In this document: positions 10,286 to 19,856 of the stretch, piece by piece
Layout of the letters: the number at the start of each line of letters is the position of its first letter
Position numbering within the stretch: position 1 is the stretch's first letter
Assembly (NCBI RefSeq): GCF_009906855.1
Contig: NZ_CP047650.1
Location: 1,612,001-1,676,000 of the forward strand
Source: Xylophilus rhododendri
GTDB lineage: Bacteria > Pseudomonadota > Gammaproteobacteria > Burkholderiales > Burkholderiaceae_C
Direction of reading: 5' to 3'
DNA length: 64,000 nucleotides
Notes under the pieces: model-generated
What the model was told of the DNA's origin: nothing
Database searches by the model: none
What the model saw: the letters and a program-made list of their open reading frames with translations, nothing else
Made by a program: the position numbers and the translations under genes

Positions 10286-10492
10286 TCACAGCGGCACGAT
10301 GCGCAGCGGCCGGCGGCAGGCGGCGTCGATGAAAGGGCCTTCGACGCGTTGCCAGCCGGCGCCGGGCGAAGCCTGCGCACAGGCCTCGCTGCCGTTGGCC
10401 AGGCTGCGCCAGCGGTACCAGGGCGCCGGCGCGGCCCTTGCGATGGCGGCGCAGGCGCAGAGCAGGACGGCGATGGCGAGGCGGCTGTACAT
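10286..10492 (-). CDS. Small secreted/periplasmic hypothetical protein
   Basis: 68-residue protein. Residues 1-20 form a signal peptide (positive start, hydrophobic LAIAVLLCACAAIA, ARA cleavage site). The mature part of about 48 residues starts at APAPWYRWRS and contains two cysteines (in SEACAQASPG and DAACRRP) that could form one periplasmic disulfide. I recall similar short WYRW...CAQ.SPG proteins in Comamonadaceae, all uncharacterised. It lies 13 nt after the DUF429 gene on the same strand and may share its transcript. No function can be assigned. Confidence 0.6.
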   Translation of the reverse strand: MYSRLAIAVLLCACAAIARAAPAPWYRWRSLANGSEACAQASPGAGWQRVEGPFIDAACRRPLRIVPL

Positions 10493-10505
10493 GGATGTGC
10501 GCAGC

Positions 10506-11390
10506 CTAAGGCGCCTTGTCCGCGGCAGGCGTTTCGGGAGCACCGACGATCCACCCCTCCAGCAGATCCAGCTCGGCCGGCAGGCCGTAGCGCGGCGCCC
10601 CGGCCTCGTGCTGGCGCGCGGCCCAGGCCGCCTGCAGCAGGCAGAGCGTGGCATCCAGGCTGTCGCCGCTGGCATCGGCCACCAGGGCGTCGTGCTGGGC
10701 CATGCGCAGCTTCAGCCGCAGGCCGCCCAGCAGCGCGGCGGTGGCGGGTGCGCCGGTTTCCAGCGCGGCCAGCAGGTCCTTGCGGGCGATCAAACGCTCG
10801 GGTGTCTGTTTGGCGATGTCGTCGCTCTTGTAGCTGCGCCGGCCCAGCACGGCGCGCGCCAGCAAGCCCGGATAGGCTTCCAGCGCCACCTTGCCGGCCT
10901 CGGCCGCATGTGGCTCGACACCGGCCAGATGGGCCCCGGCGGCGCGCAGCAGCGGCACGCCGGCATGCAGCATGAAGGCCACCGGCGGATTGACCCATTT
11001 CATCGACGGACTGGAGCCGGCCGGCCCGTCCGTGGTCCGGTGGGCGAACTTGCCGCCGACCGGCCGGGCATCGCAGAAGGCGGCGAAGGTCGAGCGGATG
11101 GTGGCGCGGTCCAGGCTGGCGTAATGGTCCATGCTGGCTGCCCAGTCGAGCGGCCAGCCGAGCGATTCGAGCAGCTCGCGCGGCAGGCCGAAGGGCAGGT
11201 CGAAGCCGCCGATCCAGCGGCCGGGCGCGGCCAGCCAGGAGGCGAAGGCCTGCAGGGTCTCGAAGCGCTCCAGCCCTTCCAGCAGCACCTGCGGCCCGGA
11301 ACGGCGGCCGCGCGCCACGACGATGGGCTTGCGCCGGCTCGGCGCGCTGCTGAAGTCGCAGCCGAAGAGCAGCGGCGCCGCCGGGCTCAA
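10506..11390 (-). CDS. DUF429 domain protein
   Basis: 294-residue protein matching DUF429, a group with an RNase H-like fold: FGCDFSSAPSRRKPIVVA at the start, GGFDLPFGLP (residues 51-70 region), and a C-terminal SGDSLDATLCLLQAAWA with an Asp suited to metal binding. Function is unknown. The start is taken as TTG at 11390, overlapping the folE TGA (TTGA), because the conserved FGCDFS strand begins only a few residues later and no ATG is available there. The overlap implies co-translation with folE. Confidence 0.75.
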   Translation of the reverse strand: MSPAAPLLFGCDFSSAPSRRKPIVVARGRRSGPQVLLEGLERFETLQAFASWLAAPGRWIGGFDLPFGLPRELLESLGWPLDWAASMDHYASLDRATIRSTFAAFCDARPVGGKFAHRTTDGPAGSSPSMKWVNPPVAFMLHAGVPLLRAAGAHLAGVEPHAAEAGKVALEAYPGLLARAVLGRRSYKSDDIAKQTPERLIARKDLLAALETGAPATAALLGGLRLKLRMAQHDALVADASGDSLDATLCLLQAAWAARQHEAGAPRYGLPAELDLLEGWIVGAPETPAADKAP

Positions 11391-12112
11391 CGCGGGATCA
11401 GCGACAGGAATTCACGGCGCAGCGCCGTGTCCTTCAGGAAGGAGCCGCGCATGACCGAGTTGATCATCTTCGCGTCCTTCTCCTTCACGCCGCGCCAGGA
11501 CATGCAGAAATGGCTGGCCTCCATGACCACGGCCAGGCCGTCGGGCTGCACCTTCTTCTCGATCACATCGGCCAGCTGCACCACCGCCTCTTCCTGGATC
11601 TGCGGCCGGTTCATGATCCAGTCGACGATGCGGGCGTACTTCGACAGGCCCAGCACATTCGAGCTGCGGTTGGGCATGATGCCCAGCCAGATGCGGCCCA
11701 TCACCGGGCAGAAATGGTGGCTGCAGGCGCTGCGCACGGTGATCGGGCCGACGATCAACAGCTCGTTCAACTGCTCGGCGTTGGGGAATTCGGTGATCCG
11801 CGGCGGCTCCACATAACGGCCGGCGAAGACTTCCTTGAGATACATCTTGGCCACCCGGCGGGCGGTGTCGGCCGTGTTGTGGTCGTGTTCGGTGTCGATC
11901 ACGAGGCTGCTCAGCACATGCTTCATCTTCTCCTCGACCTCGTCGAGCAGCGACTCGAGTTCGCCCGGCTCGATGAAGCCGGCGATGTTGTCGTTGGCAT
12001 GAAAGCGCTGGCCGGCGGCATGCAGTCTTTCACGGATCTTGACGGAAACGGGCACGCCTTCGTCGCGTTCGGGATGTTCAGCGTTCATGGGAGCATCGGC
12101 CTTCTGTAGCAT
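11387..12112 (-). CDS. folE: GTP cyclohydrolase I
   Basis: About 241-residue enzyme making 7,8-dihydroneopterin triphosphate from GTP, the first step to folate and also the source for queuosine. Zinc and catalytic motifs are present: RSACSHHFCPVMG (zinc Cys and catalytic His), GLSKYARIVDW, and SHFCMSWRG containing the second zinc Cys. The start may be ATG 12112 or ATG 12088 (MNAEHPERDEG), eight codons later. This window also encodes NudB, the presumed folate-branch phosphatase, and QueD, the queuosine-branch enzyme that uses the same product. Confidence 0.95.
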   Translation of the reverse strand: MLQKADAPMNAEHPERDEGVPVSVKIRERLHAAGQRFHANDNIAGFIEPGELESLLDEVEEKMKHVLSSLVIDTEHDHNTADTARRVAKMYLKEVFAGRYVEPPRITEFPNAEQLNELLIVGPITVRSACSHHFCPVMGRIWLGIMPNRSSNVLGLSKYARIVDWIMNRPQIQEEAVVQLADVIEKKVQPDGLAVVMEASHFCMSWRGVKEKDAKMINSVMRGSFLKDTALRREFLSLIPR

Positions 12113-12217
12113 CGGGCGATGTTAGCGGCAAGCGCCAAGGCCCGTGGGAAACACGGGCATGCGCTTTGCTTCACACCGCCCTTCACTGCGAGACCTGTTG
12201 CCGACCACCTGCCCCCC

Positions 12218-13882
12218 ATGAACAACGGTCCCGTCCTGTCACCCATCTCCGAAGCGCGCGCGCTGGTCATCGACGGCAATCCCACCTCGCGCAGCATCCT
12301 GGTCTCCCAGCTGCGCGAATACGGCGTCGGCAAGGTGTCGCAATGCCACCGGGTGGTCGATGCCCGGGTGAAGCTGGAGCACGGCCGCTACGACTTCGTG
12401 CTGTGCGAGCAGCTCTTCTACGACGTGGCCCAGTCCGGCCAGGGCCTGCTCGACGACCTGCGCCGCGCCCAGCTGCTGCCCTTCTCCACCGTGTTCTTCA
12501 TGGTGACCGGCGAGGCCTCCTATTCCAGCGTGGCCGAGGCGGCCGAATCCGCCCTCGACGGCTACCTGCTCAAGCCCTTCACCGCCACCACCCTGTTCGA
12601 CCGGCTGCATGTGGCGCGGGTGCGCAAGGCCCACCTCAAGCCCATATTTACGGCAATCGAGGGACAGGACTTCGAACTCGCCGCCACCCTCTGCATGGAG
12701 CGCTTCCAGAACCGCGGCCCCTACTGGCTGTACGCCGCGCGCATCGGCGCCGAGCTGCTGCTGCGCACCCAGCGCTTCGAGGAGGCGCAGGAGCTCTTCC
12801 TCACCGTCATCGCCGCCAAGACCCTGCCCTGGGCCAAGCTGGGCGTGGCGCGCGCCCAGCTGGAATCCGGCCAGACCGGCCGCGCCATGACCACCCTCGA
12901 CCGCCTGATCGGCGACGACAACACCTATGCCGATGCCTACGACGTGATGGGCAGCGCCCAGGTCGACCTCGGCAAGTTCGACGAGGCGCTGGAGACCTAC
13001 CGCATGGCCGCCGAACTCACGCCCGGCTCGGTGGCGCGGCTGCAGAAGTACGGAATGATGGCCTACTACATGGGCGACATGGCCACCGCCGCCCGGGTGA
13101 TGGCGCGCGCCGCCATCGTCGGCGGCGACTCCAAGATGTTCGATCCGCAGACCCTGGTGCTGCTGGCCTTCGCCAACCTGCAGATCGCCGACCGCAAGGG
13201 CCTGGACCGCTGCCTGTCGGACTTCGCCCGGCTGCGCGAGAAATCCCCGGACGACCGCCGGCTGCAGCGCGCCATGGCCGTGGTGGCGGCCCTGCAGCTG
13301 ATCCGCGCACGCCAGTTCTCCGCCGCCATCGACGCGGTGCGCCAGATGGCCGCCGAGATCCGCGCGCCCAGCTTCGAGTTCGAGGCCGCCGGCAACCTCG
13401 CCGGTGTGCTGGCGGTCACTGTCTCCACCTCCATCGACCTGCGCGAGGCCGATGGCTGGATCGAGGAGATCGGCCTGCGTTTCGCCAGCTCGCGCAGCCT
13501 GGGCGAGCTGCTGGCCTGTGCCTGTCCGGCCCACGAGCCGCATGCCACCGCGCTGCGCCAGGCCCATGCCAAGGTCAACAAGATGGCCGAGTCGGCGATG
13601 GCGCTGAGCCTCAACGGCGACCCGACCGGCGCGGTGCGCGGCCTGATCGCCGCCGGCCAGAGCACCCTCAACATCAAGCTGGCCGACATCGCCCAGCAGA
13701 TGCTGACGCGCCATGGCAGCAAGATCCGCGATCCCGAGTCGCTGAAGAAGCAGGTCGATGCGCTGCGCGCAGCCTGCGGCACCCAGCCGCGCCGCGCTTC
13801 CCTCACGCAGGACCGGCACCGCCAGCCCGGCGGCCTCAACCTGCGCATGAAGGTGCCGGCGGCCGAGACGCAGGCCGTATAG
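12218..13882 (+). CDS. Receiver-like domain plus TPR protein (pseudo-receiver)
   Basis: 554-residue cytoplasmic protein. Residues 12-130 form a CheY-like fold: ALVIDGNPTSRSILVSQLRE, the beta-3 region RYDFVLCEQLFYD, MVTGEA (T97) and GYLLKPF (K119). The phosphoacceptor position carries Glu (E64) instead of Asp, so the domain probably cannot be phosphorylated normally and may sit in a locked state. The remaining 420 residues are TPR-like helices (YADAYDVMGSAQVDLGKFDEALETYRMAAEL is one clear repeat region). The output is presumably protein binding. I recall the same Glu form in related Burkholderiales proteins, so it is likely a family trait rather than a mutation. Role unknown. Confidence 0.85.
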   Translation: MNNGPVLSPISEARALVIDGNPTSRSILVSQLREYGVGKVSQCHRVVDARVKLEHGRYDFVLCEQLFYDVAQSGQGLLDDLRRAQLLPFSTVFFMVTGEASYSSVAEAAESALDGYLLKPFTATTLFDRLHVARVRKAHLKPIFTAIEGQDFELAATLCMERFQNRGPYWLYAARIGAELLLRTQRFEEAQELFLTVIAAKTLPWAKLGVARAQLESGQTGRAMTTLDRLIGDDNTYADAYDVMGSAQVDLGKFDEALETYRMAAELTPGSVARLQKYGMMAYYMGDMATAARVMARAAIVGGDSKMFDPQTLVLLAFANLQIADRKGLDRCLSDFARLREKSPDDRRLQRAMAVVAALQLIRARQFSAAIDAVRQMAAEIRAPSFEFEAAGNLAGVLAVTVSTSIDLREADGWIEEIGLRFASSRSLGELLACACPAHEPHATALRQAHAKVNKMAESAMALSLNGDPTGAVRGLIAAGQSTLNIKLADIAQQMLTRHGSKIRDPESLKKQVDALRAACGTQPRRASLTQDRHRQPGGLNLRMKVPAAETQAV

Positions 13883-13883
13883 C

Positions 13884-14762
13884 TCAGGCCGGGTTCTCGC
13901 GCAGCAGGCGGGCCAGTTCGGCGCCCGCCGCCGCGCCGCGCAGGCCGGTCTCCCACAGCCGGTTGGCCAGGGTCTGGTGCAGGCGCAGGGATTGCTCGTC
14001 CTCGCTGACCATGGCCACGCCGTAATGCAGATTGGTCGGCTCGACGATGCGAAAGGGGCTGGTCACCACCACCTGCCGGCCGGCCGACTGCACCAGCTGG
14101 AAACCGCTGGTGGGCAGGGGCTGGCTGGTCAGGGCGATCTGCAGGCCCATGCGCGGCGAGGCGATCATGGCGGCCAGCCGTTCCATCTCGCGCCGAGCGG
14201 CCTGGCGCTTCTTCAGACGATCGGCCTCGCTCTGGTGGGCATGGCCGCCCAGGCCGTGGCGCAGGTAGTGCTCGATGTCGCTGACCGGGATGATGTTGAT
14301 GAAGCCCGGCCGCAGGCGCTCGAAGGCCGCCTTGCGCCGGGTCAGCAGCTGCATGAGGCGCTGCACTTCCAGCGGCTGCAGCGCCGTCTGGCCGTCGCGG
14401 TCGTCGCCCAGGCGCTCGGCCAGGGCGCTGTCGTATTCGGCCGAACTGAGCACATAGGCCTGCGGACCGAACACGGTGGTCATCTGCAGCGCGCTTTCCT
14501 CCAGCCGCTGCACCCGCTCGAAGAACAGCATGCCGTGGGTGATGTATTCGTTGCCCAGGCCCAGCAGCGTGCCGGTGGAGGTGTCGTAGAGCCGGGCGAG
14601 TCGCTCCAGCACCTCCAGCTTGACCACGTCGCCCGCCTCGTAGCGGTAGAGCAGCGCCCGCGAGATGCCGGCGGCCTGCGCCACCGCCTCGGTGCTCAGC
14701 CCGGCGCCGAGCCGCCGCGCGCGCAGGCGCTCGCCGATATGGGGGAACTGCACGGCGCTCAT
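13884..14762 (-). CDS. XRE-family transcriptional regulator
   Basis: 292-residue DNA-binding protein. An N-terminal Cro/CI-type helix-turn-helix occupies about residues 8-65 (GERLRARRLGAGLSTEAVAQ, AAGISRALLYRYEAGD). The rest resembles no sensor domain I recognise; it contains an arginine- and lysine-rich helix (ADRLKKRQAARREMERLAAM) around 185-200. It is divergent from the alpha/beta hydrolase and solute-binding genes with 108 bp between starts, so it may regulate them. It ends 1 bp from the convergent TPR gene. Confidence 0.82.
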   Translation of the reverse strand: MSAVQFPHIGERLRARRLGAGLSTEAVAQAAGISRALLYRYEAGDVVKLEVLERLARLYDTSTGTLLGLGNEYITHGMLFFERVQRLEESALQMTTVFGPQAYVLSSAEYDSALAERLGDDRDGQTALQPLEVQRLMQLLTRRKAAFERLRPGFINIIPVSDIEHYLRHGLGGHAHQSEADRLKKRQAARREMERLAAMIASPRMGLQIALTSQPLPTSGFQLVQSAGRQVVVTSPFRIVEPTNLHYGVAMVSEDEQSLRLHQTLANRLWETGLRGAAAGAELARLLRENPA

Positions 14763-14870
14763 GGGCGGCGAAAGTCTTGTTTTCGAGTCAATTCACGAAA
14801 TTGCACGTTGTCGCGTCCTGGGGCGGGCCCTAGGCTGGGGCCATCGTTTTAACACTCGCGCGCAAGCTCC

Positions 14871-15635
14871 ATGCCCATCGTCACGGTCGACGGCGTTCCC
14901 GTCCATTACGCAGCCCAGGGCAGCGGCCCCCGTTCCATCGTCTTCATGCACGGCGGCTTCGGCAGCTCCTCGGAACTGTGGAAGCGCACCATCGCCGCCC
15001 TGCCCGCGGGTTGGCGCGGATATGCCATCGACAACTTCCTGCGCTCGGCACCGCCGCCGGACGGCTACAGCGTGCAAAGCCTGGCGCGCCGGGTGCGCGG
15101 TTTCGCCGATGCGCTGGGGCTGGAGCGGCCGGTGATCGGCGGGCATTCGATGGGCGGCGTGGTCACCCAGCTGGCCGCTTCCAACGATCCGGAACGTTAT
15201 GCCGGCGCGGTGCTGGTCTGCACCGGCGCGGTGATGACCAACCACCAGCTCGGCCACGACCTGATGGCCAAACTGCGCGAGACCGGCTACGAACACATGC
15301 GCGAGATCAGCTCCCACTGGTTCCGCATCGTGCCGGCCGACTTCTTCGAAGGCTATGTGTCCCGCGCCATGGACGCGCCCCTGCAGGCCATGCTGGACGT
15401 GCAGCAAAGCCTGCTCGACACCGACTGCCGCCCGCTGCTGCCCAGGATCAAGGCCCCCACCCTGGTGGTGTTCGGCGCGCACGACGCCGGCCGCACCATC
15501 GAGCATGCGCAGACCCTGCTGGCCGGCATTCCCGACAGTCGCCTGGCGCGCATGGAAGACAGCGGCCATTCGCCGATGATCGAGACGCCGGCCGACTTCG
15601 ACGCCGCCCTGCACGCCTTCCTCGCCACCGTCTGA
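14871..15635 (+). CDS. Alpha/beta hydrolase
   Basis: 254-residue cytoplasmic alpha/beta-hydrolase. The oxyanion region is FMHGGFGSS, the nucleophile elbow GGHSMGG has the serine near residue 94, and the acid and histidine are probably in FGAHDAG (about 204) and DSGHSPM (about 232), completing the triad. The family spans esterases, C-C hydrolases and lactonases, so the substrate cannot be read from the sequence. It is followed 11 nt later by a solute-binding protein gene, suggesting that an imported compound is hydrolysed by this enzyme. Confidence 0.88.
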   Translation: MPIVTVDGVPVHYAAQGSGPRSIVFMHGGFGSSSELWKRTIAALPAGWRGYAIDNFLRSAPPPDGYSVQSLARRVRGFADALGLERPVIGGHSMGGVVTQLAASNDPERYAGAVLVCTGAVMTNHQLGHDLMAKLRETGYEHMREISSHWFRIVPADFFEGYVSRAMDAPLQAMLDVQQSLLDTDCRPLLPRIKAPTLVVFGAHDAGRTIEHAQTLLAGIPDSRLARMEDSGHSPMIETPADFDAALHAFLATV

Positions 15636-15646
15636 GACCGCACGCC

Positions 15647-16423
15647 ATGAAACTCCGCCCCCTCCTGTCCGCCCTGCTCGTGGCCGGCCTGGCCTGCTGC
15701 GCCACCGCACGCGCCGACAGCCTGGACGATGTGCAGAAATCCGGCGTGCTGCGTGTGGCCATCACCCTCGACTACCCGCCCTTCGGCATGGTGGACGCCA
15801 GCATGAGCCCGCAGGGCTACGACGTGGAATTCGCCAACCTGGTCGCCGCGTCCCTGGGCGTGAAGGCCGAGCTGGTGCGGGTCACCGCCCAGTCCAAGAT
15901 CCCCACCATGGGCACCCGCAAGGCCGACCTGCTGCTCAACATCGGCCGCAACGAGGAGCGCGCCAAGGTGGTCGATTTCACCCAGCCCTATGCGCCCTAC
16001 TTCATCGGCGTGTTCGGCCCGGCCGACCAGAAGGCCAGCGGCGTGGCCGACCTGGCCGGCAAGAAGGTGGCCGTGACCCGCGGCACCATCGAGGAACAGC
16101 TGCTGAGCAAGATGGCGCCGTCGGGCACCGACATCCAGCGCTACGAGGACCACAGCAACACCATCAGCTCCTTCCTCAGCGGCCAGTCGGACCTGATCTC
16201 GGTGGGCAATATCGTGGCCGCCGCCATCCAGGAGAAGAACCCGGCGCGCAAGCCCGAGCAGAAGTTCCTGCTGATGAACTCGCCCGTCTGCGCGGCCGTC
16301 ACCAAGGGCGAGCAGCGGCTGCTGGACAAGGTCAACGCCGCCATCTCGGACATCAAGGCCAAGGGCACGCTGGGCAAGATGGCCACGCACTGGCTCAAGC
16401 AGCCCTTGCCCGAAGGTTTCTAG
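15647..16423 (+). CDS. Family 3 periplasmic solute-binding protein
   Basis: 258-residue ABC-type amino-acid binding protein. A signal peptide covers about residues 1-23 (MKLRPLLSALLVAGLACC, ATARA). The mature protein has the SBP_bac_3 features SGVLRVAITLDYPPFGMVD, GYDVEFANLVAASLGV, and GRNEERAKVVDFTQPY. No permease or ATPase gene is adjacent, so it is an orphan receptor that must borrow a transporter encoded elsewhere or act as a sensor. Probably co-transcribed with the preceding hydrolase. Its TAG shares a CTAG with the stop of convergent nudB. Confidence 0.9.
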   Translation: MKLRPLLSALLVAGLACCATARADSLDDVQKSGVLRVAITLDYPPFGMVDASMSPQGYDVEFANLVAASLGVKAELVRVTAQSKIPTMGTRKADLLLNIGRNEERAKVVDFTQPYAPYFIGVFGPADQKASGVADLAGKKVAVTRGTIEEQLLSKMAPSGTDIQRYEDHSNTISSFLSGQSDLISVGNIVAAAIQEKNPARKPEQKFLLMNSPVCAAVTKGEQRLLDKVNAAISDIKAKGTLGKMATHWLKQPLPEGF

Positions 16424-16890
16424 GCTTTTTCAGGCCGGGCCAGGCGCGGCAGCAGCGAGATGGCCTCGGCGTTGGATGGCGAGAAGCAGCGCGCCGCCGC
16501 CTCCTGCCAGGGCAGCCAGACATAGTCCGTGTGCTCGCGCGGGCTGAGCCGCACCGGCGTTCCAGCCGGCACCCGCAGGCCGAAGAGGTGCTCGGTATTG
16601 CGGGTCACGCCGGGCGCATAGCGGTGCCGCCACTGCGGATAGATGTCGTAGACGTTTTCCAGGAACCAGTCGCTCAGCGCACAGCCGGGCGAAGCTGCGT
16701 CTATGCCGGTCTCTTCCAGCACCTCGCGGCGCGCGGTGGCCTCGAAGGGCTCTTCCGGCCAGTCCTTGGAACCGGTGACCGACTGCCAGAAGCCCGGCGC
16801 GTCGGTCCGCTCGATCAGCAGCACCTCGAGCGCATCGGTGTGGATCACCACCAGCACCGACTGCGGGATCTTGGGCGGCCGCTCTGCCAT
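16420..16890 (-). CDS. nudB: Dihydroneopterin triphosphate diphosphatase (Nudix)
   Basis: 156-residue Nudix hydrolase. The Nudix box spans about residues 40-63 (GSKDWPEEP to REVLEETGI). NVYDIYPQWRHRY and GVTRNTEHLFGL are typical of NudB, which removes pyrophosphate from dihydroneopterin triphosphate in folate synthesis. It lies 38 nt after aspS on the same strand, the usual Burkholderiales arrangement. ATG 16890 is used because it gives the canonical MAERPPKIPQSVLVV start. Confidence 0.88.
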   Translation of the reverse strand: MAERPPKIPQSVLVVIHTDALEVLLIERTDAPGFWQSVTGSKDWPEEPFEATARREVLEETGIDAASPGCALSDWFLENVYDIYPQWRHRYAPGVTRNTEHLFGLRVPAGTPVRLSPREHTDYVWLPWQEAAARCFSPSNAEAISLLPRLARPEKA

Positions 16891-16928
16891 GGCCACGACC
16901 GCCCTGCCCTCTTGCGCGTCCTTCGGCC

Positions 16929-18743
16929 TCAGGCCGCTTCGGTCGGCGTGGGGTTGCGCAGGCGGATGTGCAGCTCGCGCAGCTGCTTCTCGTCGACCGG
17001 GCTCGGGGCCTGGGTCAGCAGGTCCTGGGCGCGCTGGGTCTTGGGGAAGGCGATCACGTCGCGGATCGATTCGGCGCCGGTCATCATGGTGATGATGCGG
17101 TCCAGGCCGAAGGCCAGGCCGCCGTGGGGCGGCGCGCCGTACTGCAGCGCATCGAGCAGGAAGCCGAACTTCTGCTGCGCTTCCTCGGGCGAGATCTTCA
17201 GCGCGTCGAACACCTTCTGCTGCACGTCGGCACGGTGGATACGGACCGAGCCGCCACCCATTTCCCAGCCGTTGAGCACCATGTCGTAGCCCTTGGAGAT
17301 GCAGCGGCCCGGGTCGGTGACCATCCAGTCCTCGTGCCCGTCCTTGGGCGCGGTGAAGGGATGGTGCACGGCGTTCCAGCGGTCGGCCGCGTCGTCGTAT
17401 TCGAACATCGGGAAGTCGACCACCCACAGCGGCGCCCAGCGGTCCTCGAACAGGCCGTTGGCCTTGCCGAAGGCGCTGTGGCCGATCTTGATGCGCAGCG
17501 CGCCGATGGCGTCGTTGACGATCTTTTCCTTGTCGGCGCCGAAGAACAGCAGGTCGCCGTCCTGCGCGCCGGTGCGGGCCAGGATCTCGGTGAGCGTGGC
17601 GTCGTCGAGGTTCTTCACGATGGGCGACTGCAGGCCCTCGCGGCCCTTGCCGGCCTCGTTGACCTTGATGTAGGCCAGGCCCTTGGCGCCGTAGATCTTG
17701 ACGAACTCGGTATAGGAGTCGATCTCGCTGCGCGACATGCCGCCGCTCTCGCGCGCGCCGCCCGGCACCCGCAGGGCCACCACACGGCCGCCCTTCATGT
17801 TGGCGGCGCCGGCGAAGACCTTGAACTCCACCGACTTCATCAGCTCGGTCAGCTCGGTGAATTCGAGCTTCACCCGCAGGTCGGGCTTGTCGGAGCCGAA
17901 GCGGTGCGCGGCTTCCTGGTAGGTCATGACCGGGAACTCGCCGAGGTCGATACCCAGGGTGTTCTGGAACACGGTCTCGATCATGCGCTGGAACAGCGCG
18001 CGGATATCTTCCTCACCCAGGAAGGAGGTCTCGATGTCGATCTGGGTGAATTCGGGCTGGCGGTCGGCGCGCAGGTCCTCGTCGCGGAAGCACTTGGTGA
18101 TCTGGTAGTAGCGGTCGAAGCCCGAGACCATCAGCAGCTGCTTGAACAGCTGGGGCGACTGCGGCAGCGCGAAGAAGTGGCCGTCGTGCACGCGGCTGGG
18201 CACCAGGTAGTCGCGCGCGCCTTCGGGCGTGCTCTTGGTGAGCATGGGGGTCTCGATGTCCACGAAGCCGTGGCCGTCGAGGAACTTGCGCACCTCCATC
18301 GACACCTTGTAGCGCAGCATCAGGTTGCGCTGCATGTAGGGGCGGCGCAGGTCCAGCACGCGGTGCGTGAGACGGGTGGTTTCCGAGAGGTTCTCGTCGT
18401 CGATCTGGAAGGGCGGCGTCACCGAGGGGTTGAGCACCTCGAACTCGTGGGCCAGCACTTCGATCTTGCCGCTCTTCAGGCTGTCGTTGGCCGTGCCTTC
18501 GGGGCGGGCGCGCACCAGGCCGGTGATGCGCACGCAGAACTCGTTGCGCACCTCTTCGGCGACGGCGAAGGTCTCGGCGCGGTCGGGGTCGCAGACCACC
18601 TGGACCGAACCCTCGCGGTCGCGCAGGTCGATGAAGATGACGCCGCCGTGGTCGCGCCGGCGGTTGACCCAGCCGCACAGGGAAACGGTTTGGCCCATCA
18701 GGGCTTCGGTCACGAGACCGCAGTAGTGGGAGCGCATGGCCAT
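16929..18743 (-). CDS. aspS: Aspartyl-tRNA synthetase
   Basis: 604-residue class IIb synthetase charging tRNA with aspartate. The OB-fold anticodon domain holds [21 protein letters not shown]. Motif 2 is in [20 protein letters not shown], the bacterial GAD insertion follows in the middle, and motif 3 is GLAFGLDRI near the C-terminus. In this phylum the enzyme is often non-discriminating (AspRS acting on both tRNAs), which cannot be decided here. ATG 18743 ([11 protein letters not shown]) matches the family start; an upstream in-frame TTG adds 8 unconserved residues. Confidence 0.96.
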   Translation of the reverse strand: MAMRSHYCGLVTEALMGQTVSLCGWVNRRRDHGGVIFIDLRDREGSVQVVCDPDRAETFAVAEEVRNEFCVRITGLVRARPEGTANDSLKSGKIEVLAHEFEVLNPSVTPPFQIDDENLSETTRLTHRVLDLRRPYMQRNLMLRYKVSMEVRKFLDGHGFVDIETPMLTKSTPEGARDYLVPSRVHDGHFFALPQSPQLFKQLLMVSGFDRYYQITKCFRDEDLRADRQPEFTQIDIETSFLGEEDIRALFQRMIETVFQNTLGIDLGEFPVMTYQEAAHRFGSDKPDLRVKLEFTELTELMKSVEFKVFAGAANMKGGRVVALRVPGGARESGGMSRSEIDSYTEFVKIYGAKGLAYIKVNEAGKGREGLQSPIVKNLDDATLTEILARTGAQDGDLLFFGADKEKIVNDAIGALRIKIGHSAFGKANGLFEDRWAPLWVVDFPMFEYDDAADRWNAVHHPFTAPKDGHEDWMVTDPGRCISKGYDMVLNGWEMGGGSVRIHRADVQQKVFDALKISPEEAQQKFGFLLDALQYGAPPHGGLAFGLDRIITMMTGAESIRDVIAFPKTQRAQDLLTQAPSPVDEKQLRELHIRLRNPTPTEAA

Positions 18744-18774
18744 GGCAGGAATTCCGTCGCCGAACAAGGGCGAA

Positions 18775-19407
18775 TCAGGCAGTCAGGGAAGAGGGAGCGG
18801 GACGGGTCGGGCCGACGGGCACGACCACGCCCATGGAGACGATGTACTTCAGGGCTTCATCGACACTCATGTCGAGTTCGATGCAGTCGCTGCGCCGCAG
18901 CATGACGAAGTAGCCGCCGGTGGGGTTGGGCGTGGTGGGCACGTAGACGCTGAGGAAATCCTCGCGCAGATAGGTCGCCACGTCGCCGCCGGGCGAGCCG
19001 GTGACGAAGCCGATCGACCAGACGCCTTCGCGCGGCCACTGGATCAGCACCGCCGTGCGGAAGGCGTTGCCGCTTTCCGAGAACAGCGTGTCCGAGACCT
19101 GCTTGACGCTCGAATAGATGGAGCGCACCACCGGGATGCGGCCCAGCACCGCGTCGCCCCACTTCACCAGCTTCTTGCCGACGAAGTTGCTGGTGATGGC
19201 GCCCACCACCAGCAGGATCAGCAGCGCCAGCAGCACGCCGAAGCCGGGCAGGTGAAAGCCCAGCAGGCGGTCGGGCTGCCAGGCGGCGGGCAGGATCAGC
19301 AGGGTCTGGTCGAGGATGCCGATGATCCAGTCCAGCACCCAGACGGTGATGGCCAGCGGGACGATCGTCAGCAAGCCGGCGAACAGCCATTTGCGCAGGG
19401 CGTTCAT
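18775..19407 (-). CDS. DUF502 membrane protein
   Basis: 210-residue inner-membrane protein of the DUF502 family. Two hydrophobic segments lie near residues 8-30 ([20 protein letters not shown]) and 55-75 ([17 protein letters not shown]). The conserved soluble part reads [15 protein letters not shown] and [12 protein letters not shown]. The biochemical function is unknown in bacteria; a plant relative (LCV/COV1) affects vascular patterning through trafficking. It sits between the zinc-ribbon gene and aspS on one strand with short gaps (7 and 31 nt). Confidence 0.9.
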   Translation of the reverse strand: MNALRKWLFAGLLTIVPLAITVWVLDWIIGILDQTLLILPAAWQPDRLLGFHLPGFGVLLALLILLVVGAITSNFVGKKLVKWGDAVLGRIPVVRSIYSSVKQVSDTLFSESGNAFRTAVLIQWPREGVWSIGFVTGSPGGDVATYLREDFLSVYVPTTPNPTGGYFVMLRRSDCIELDMSVDEALKYIVSMGVVVPVGPTRPAPSSLTA

Positions 19408-19414
19408 GCGGGGC

Positions 19415-19753
19415 TCAGTCCTTCTTGGCCGGGGCCGGCGCGGGTGCGGGGGCCGCGGGGGCCGGCGATGCGGCCGGCGCGGGCGCCGCTGCGGCGGGCG
19501 CTGGCGCGGCACCGGCGCTGTCGCCGCCGTCGGTCTTGGCCGCCGGCGCGGCGGGCGGCGCACCGCTGTTGCCGCCGCGGAAGTCGGTCACGTACCAGCC
19601 AGAGCCCTTCAGCTGGAAGCCCGCGGCCGTCACCTGCTTGCGGAAGGTCTCGGCGCCGCACTGGGGGCAGACGGTCAGCTGCGGGTCCGACATCTTCTGC
19701 AGCACGTCCTTGGCAAAGCCGCAGGATTCGCATTTGTAGGCGTAAAAGGGCAT
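19415..19753 (-). CDS. FmdB-type zinc ribbon protein with Ala/Pro tail
   Basis: 112-residue protein. The first 45 residues form the FmdB/CxxC_CxxC_SSSS zinc ribbon with cysteines C8, C11, C29 and C32, ending before GFQLKGSGWYVTDF. The remaining 50 residues are low-complexity Ala/Pro (PAPAAAAPAPA runs) ending in KKD. Such proteins are called putative regulators, but their role is not established. The tail is encoded by a GC-extreme repeat (19425-19520) that probably varies in length between strains. Confidence 0.88.
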   Translation of the reverse strand: MPFYAYKCESCGFAKDVLQKMSDPQLTVCPQCGAETFRKQVTAAGFQLKGSGWYVTDFRGGNSGAPPAAPAAKTDGGDSAGAAPAPAAAAPAPAASPAPAAPAPAPAPAKKD

Positions 19754-19856
19754 GGAGTCAGGGCTGGGAGTGTTCGAGAAATGCGGCGCGCAGGCCCAAA
19801 GGGGCTGGCGGGACGAAAACCCGCAATTATAAGCCGCGGCCTGCGCCGCTCCCCGC

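Noticed and set aside
19425..19520. Repeat-rich GC tract as a possible regulatory repeat
   Set aside because: It is explained by the Ala/Pro tail of the zinc-ribbon protein, read in frame.
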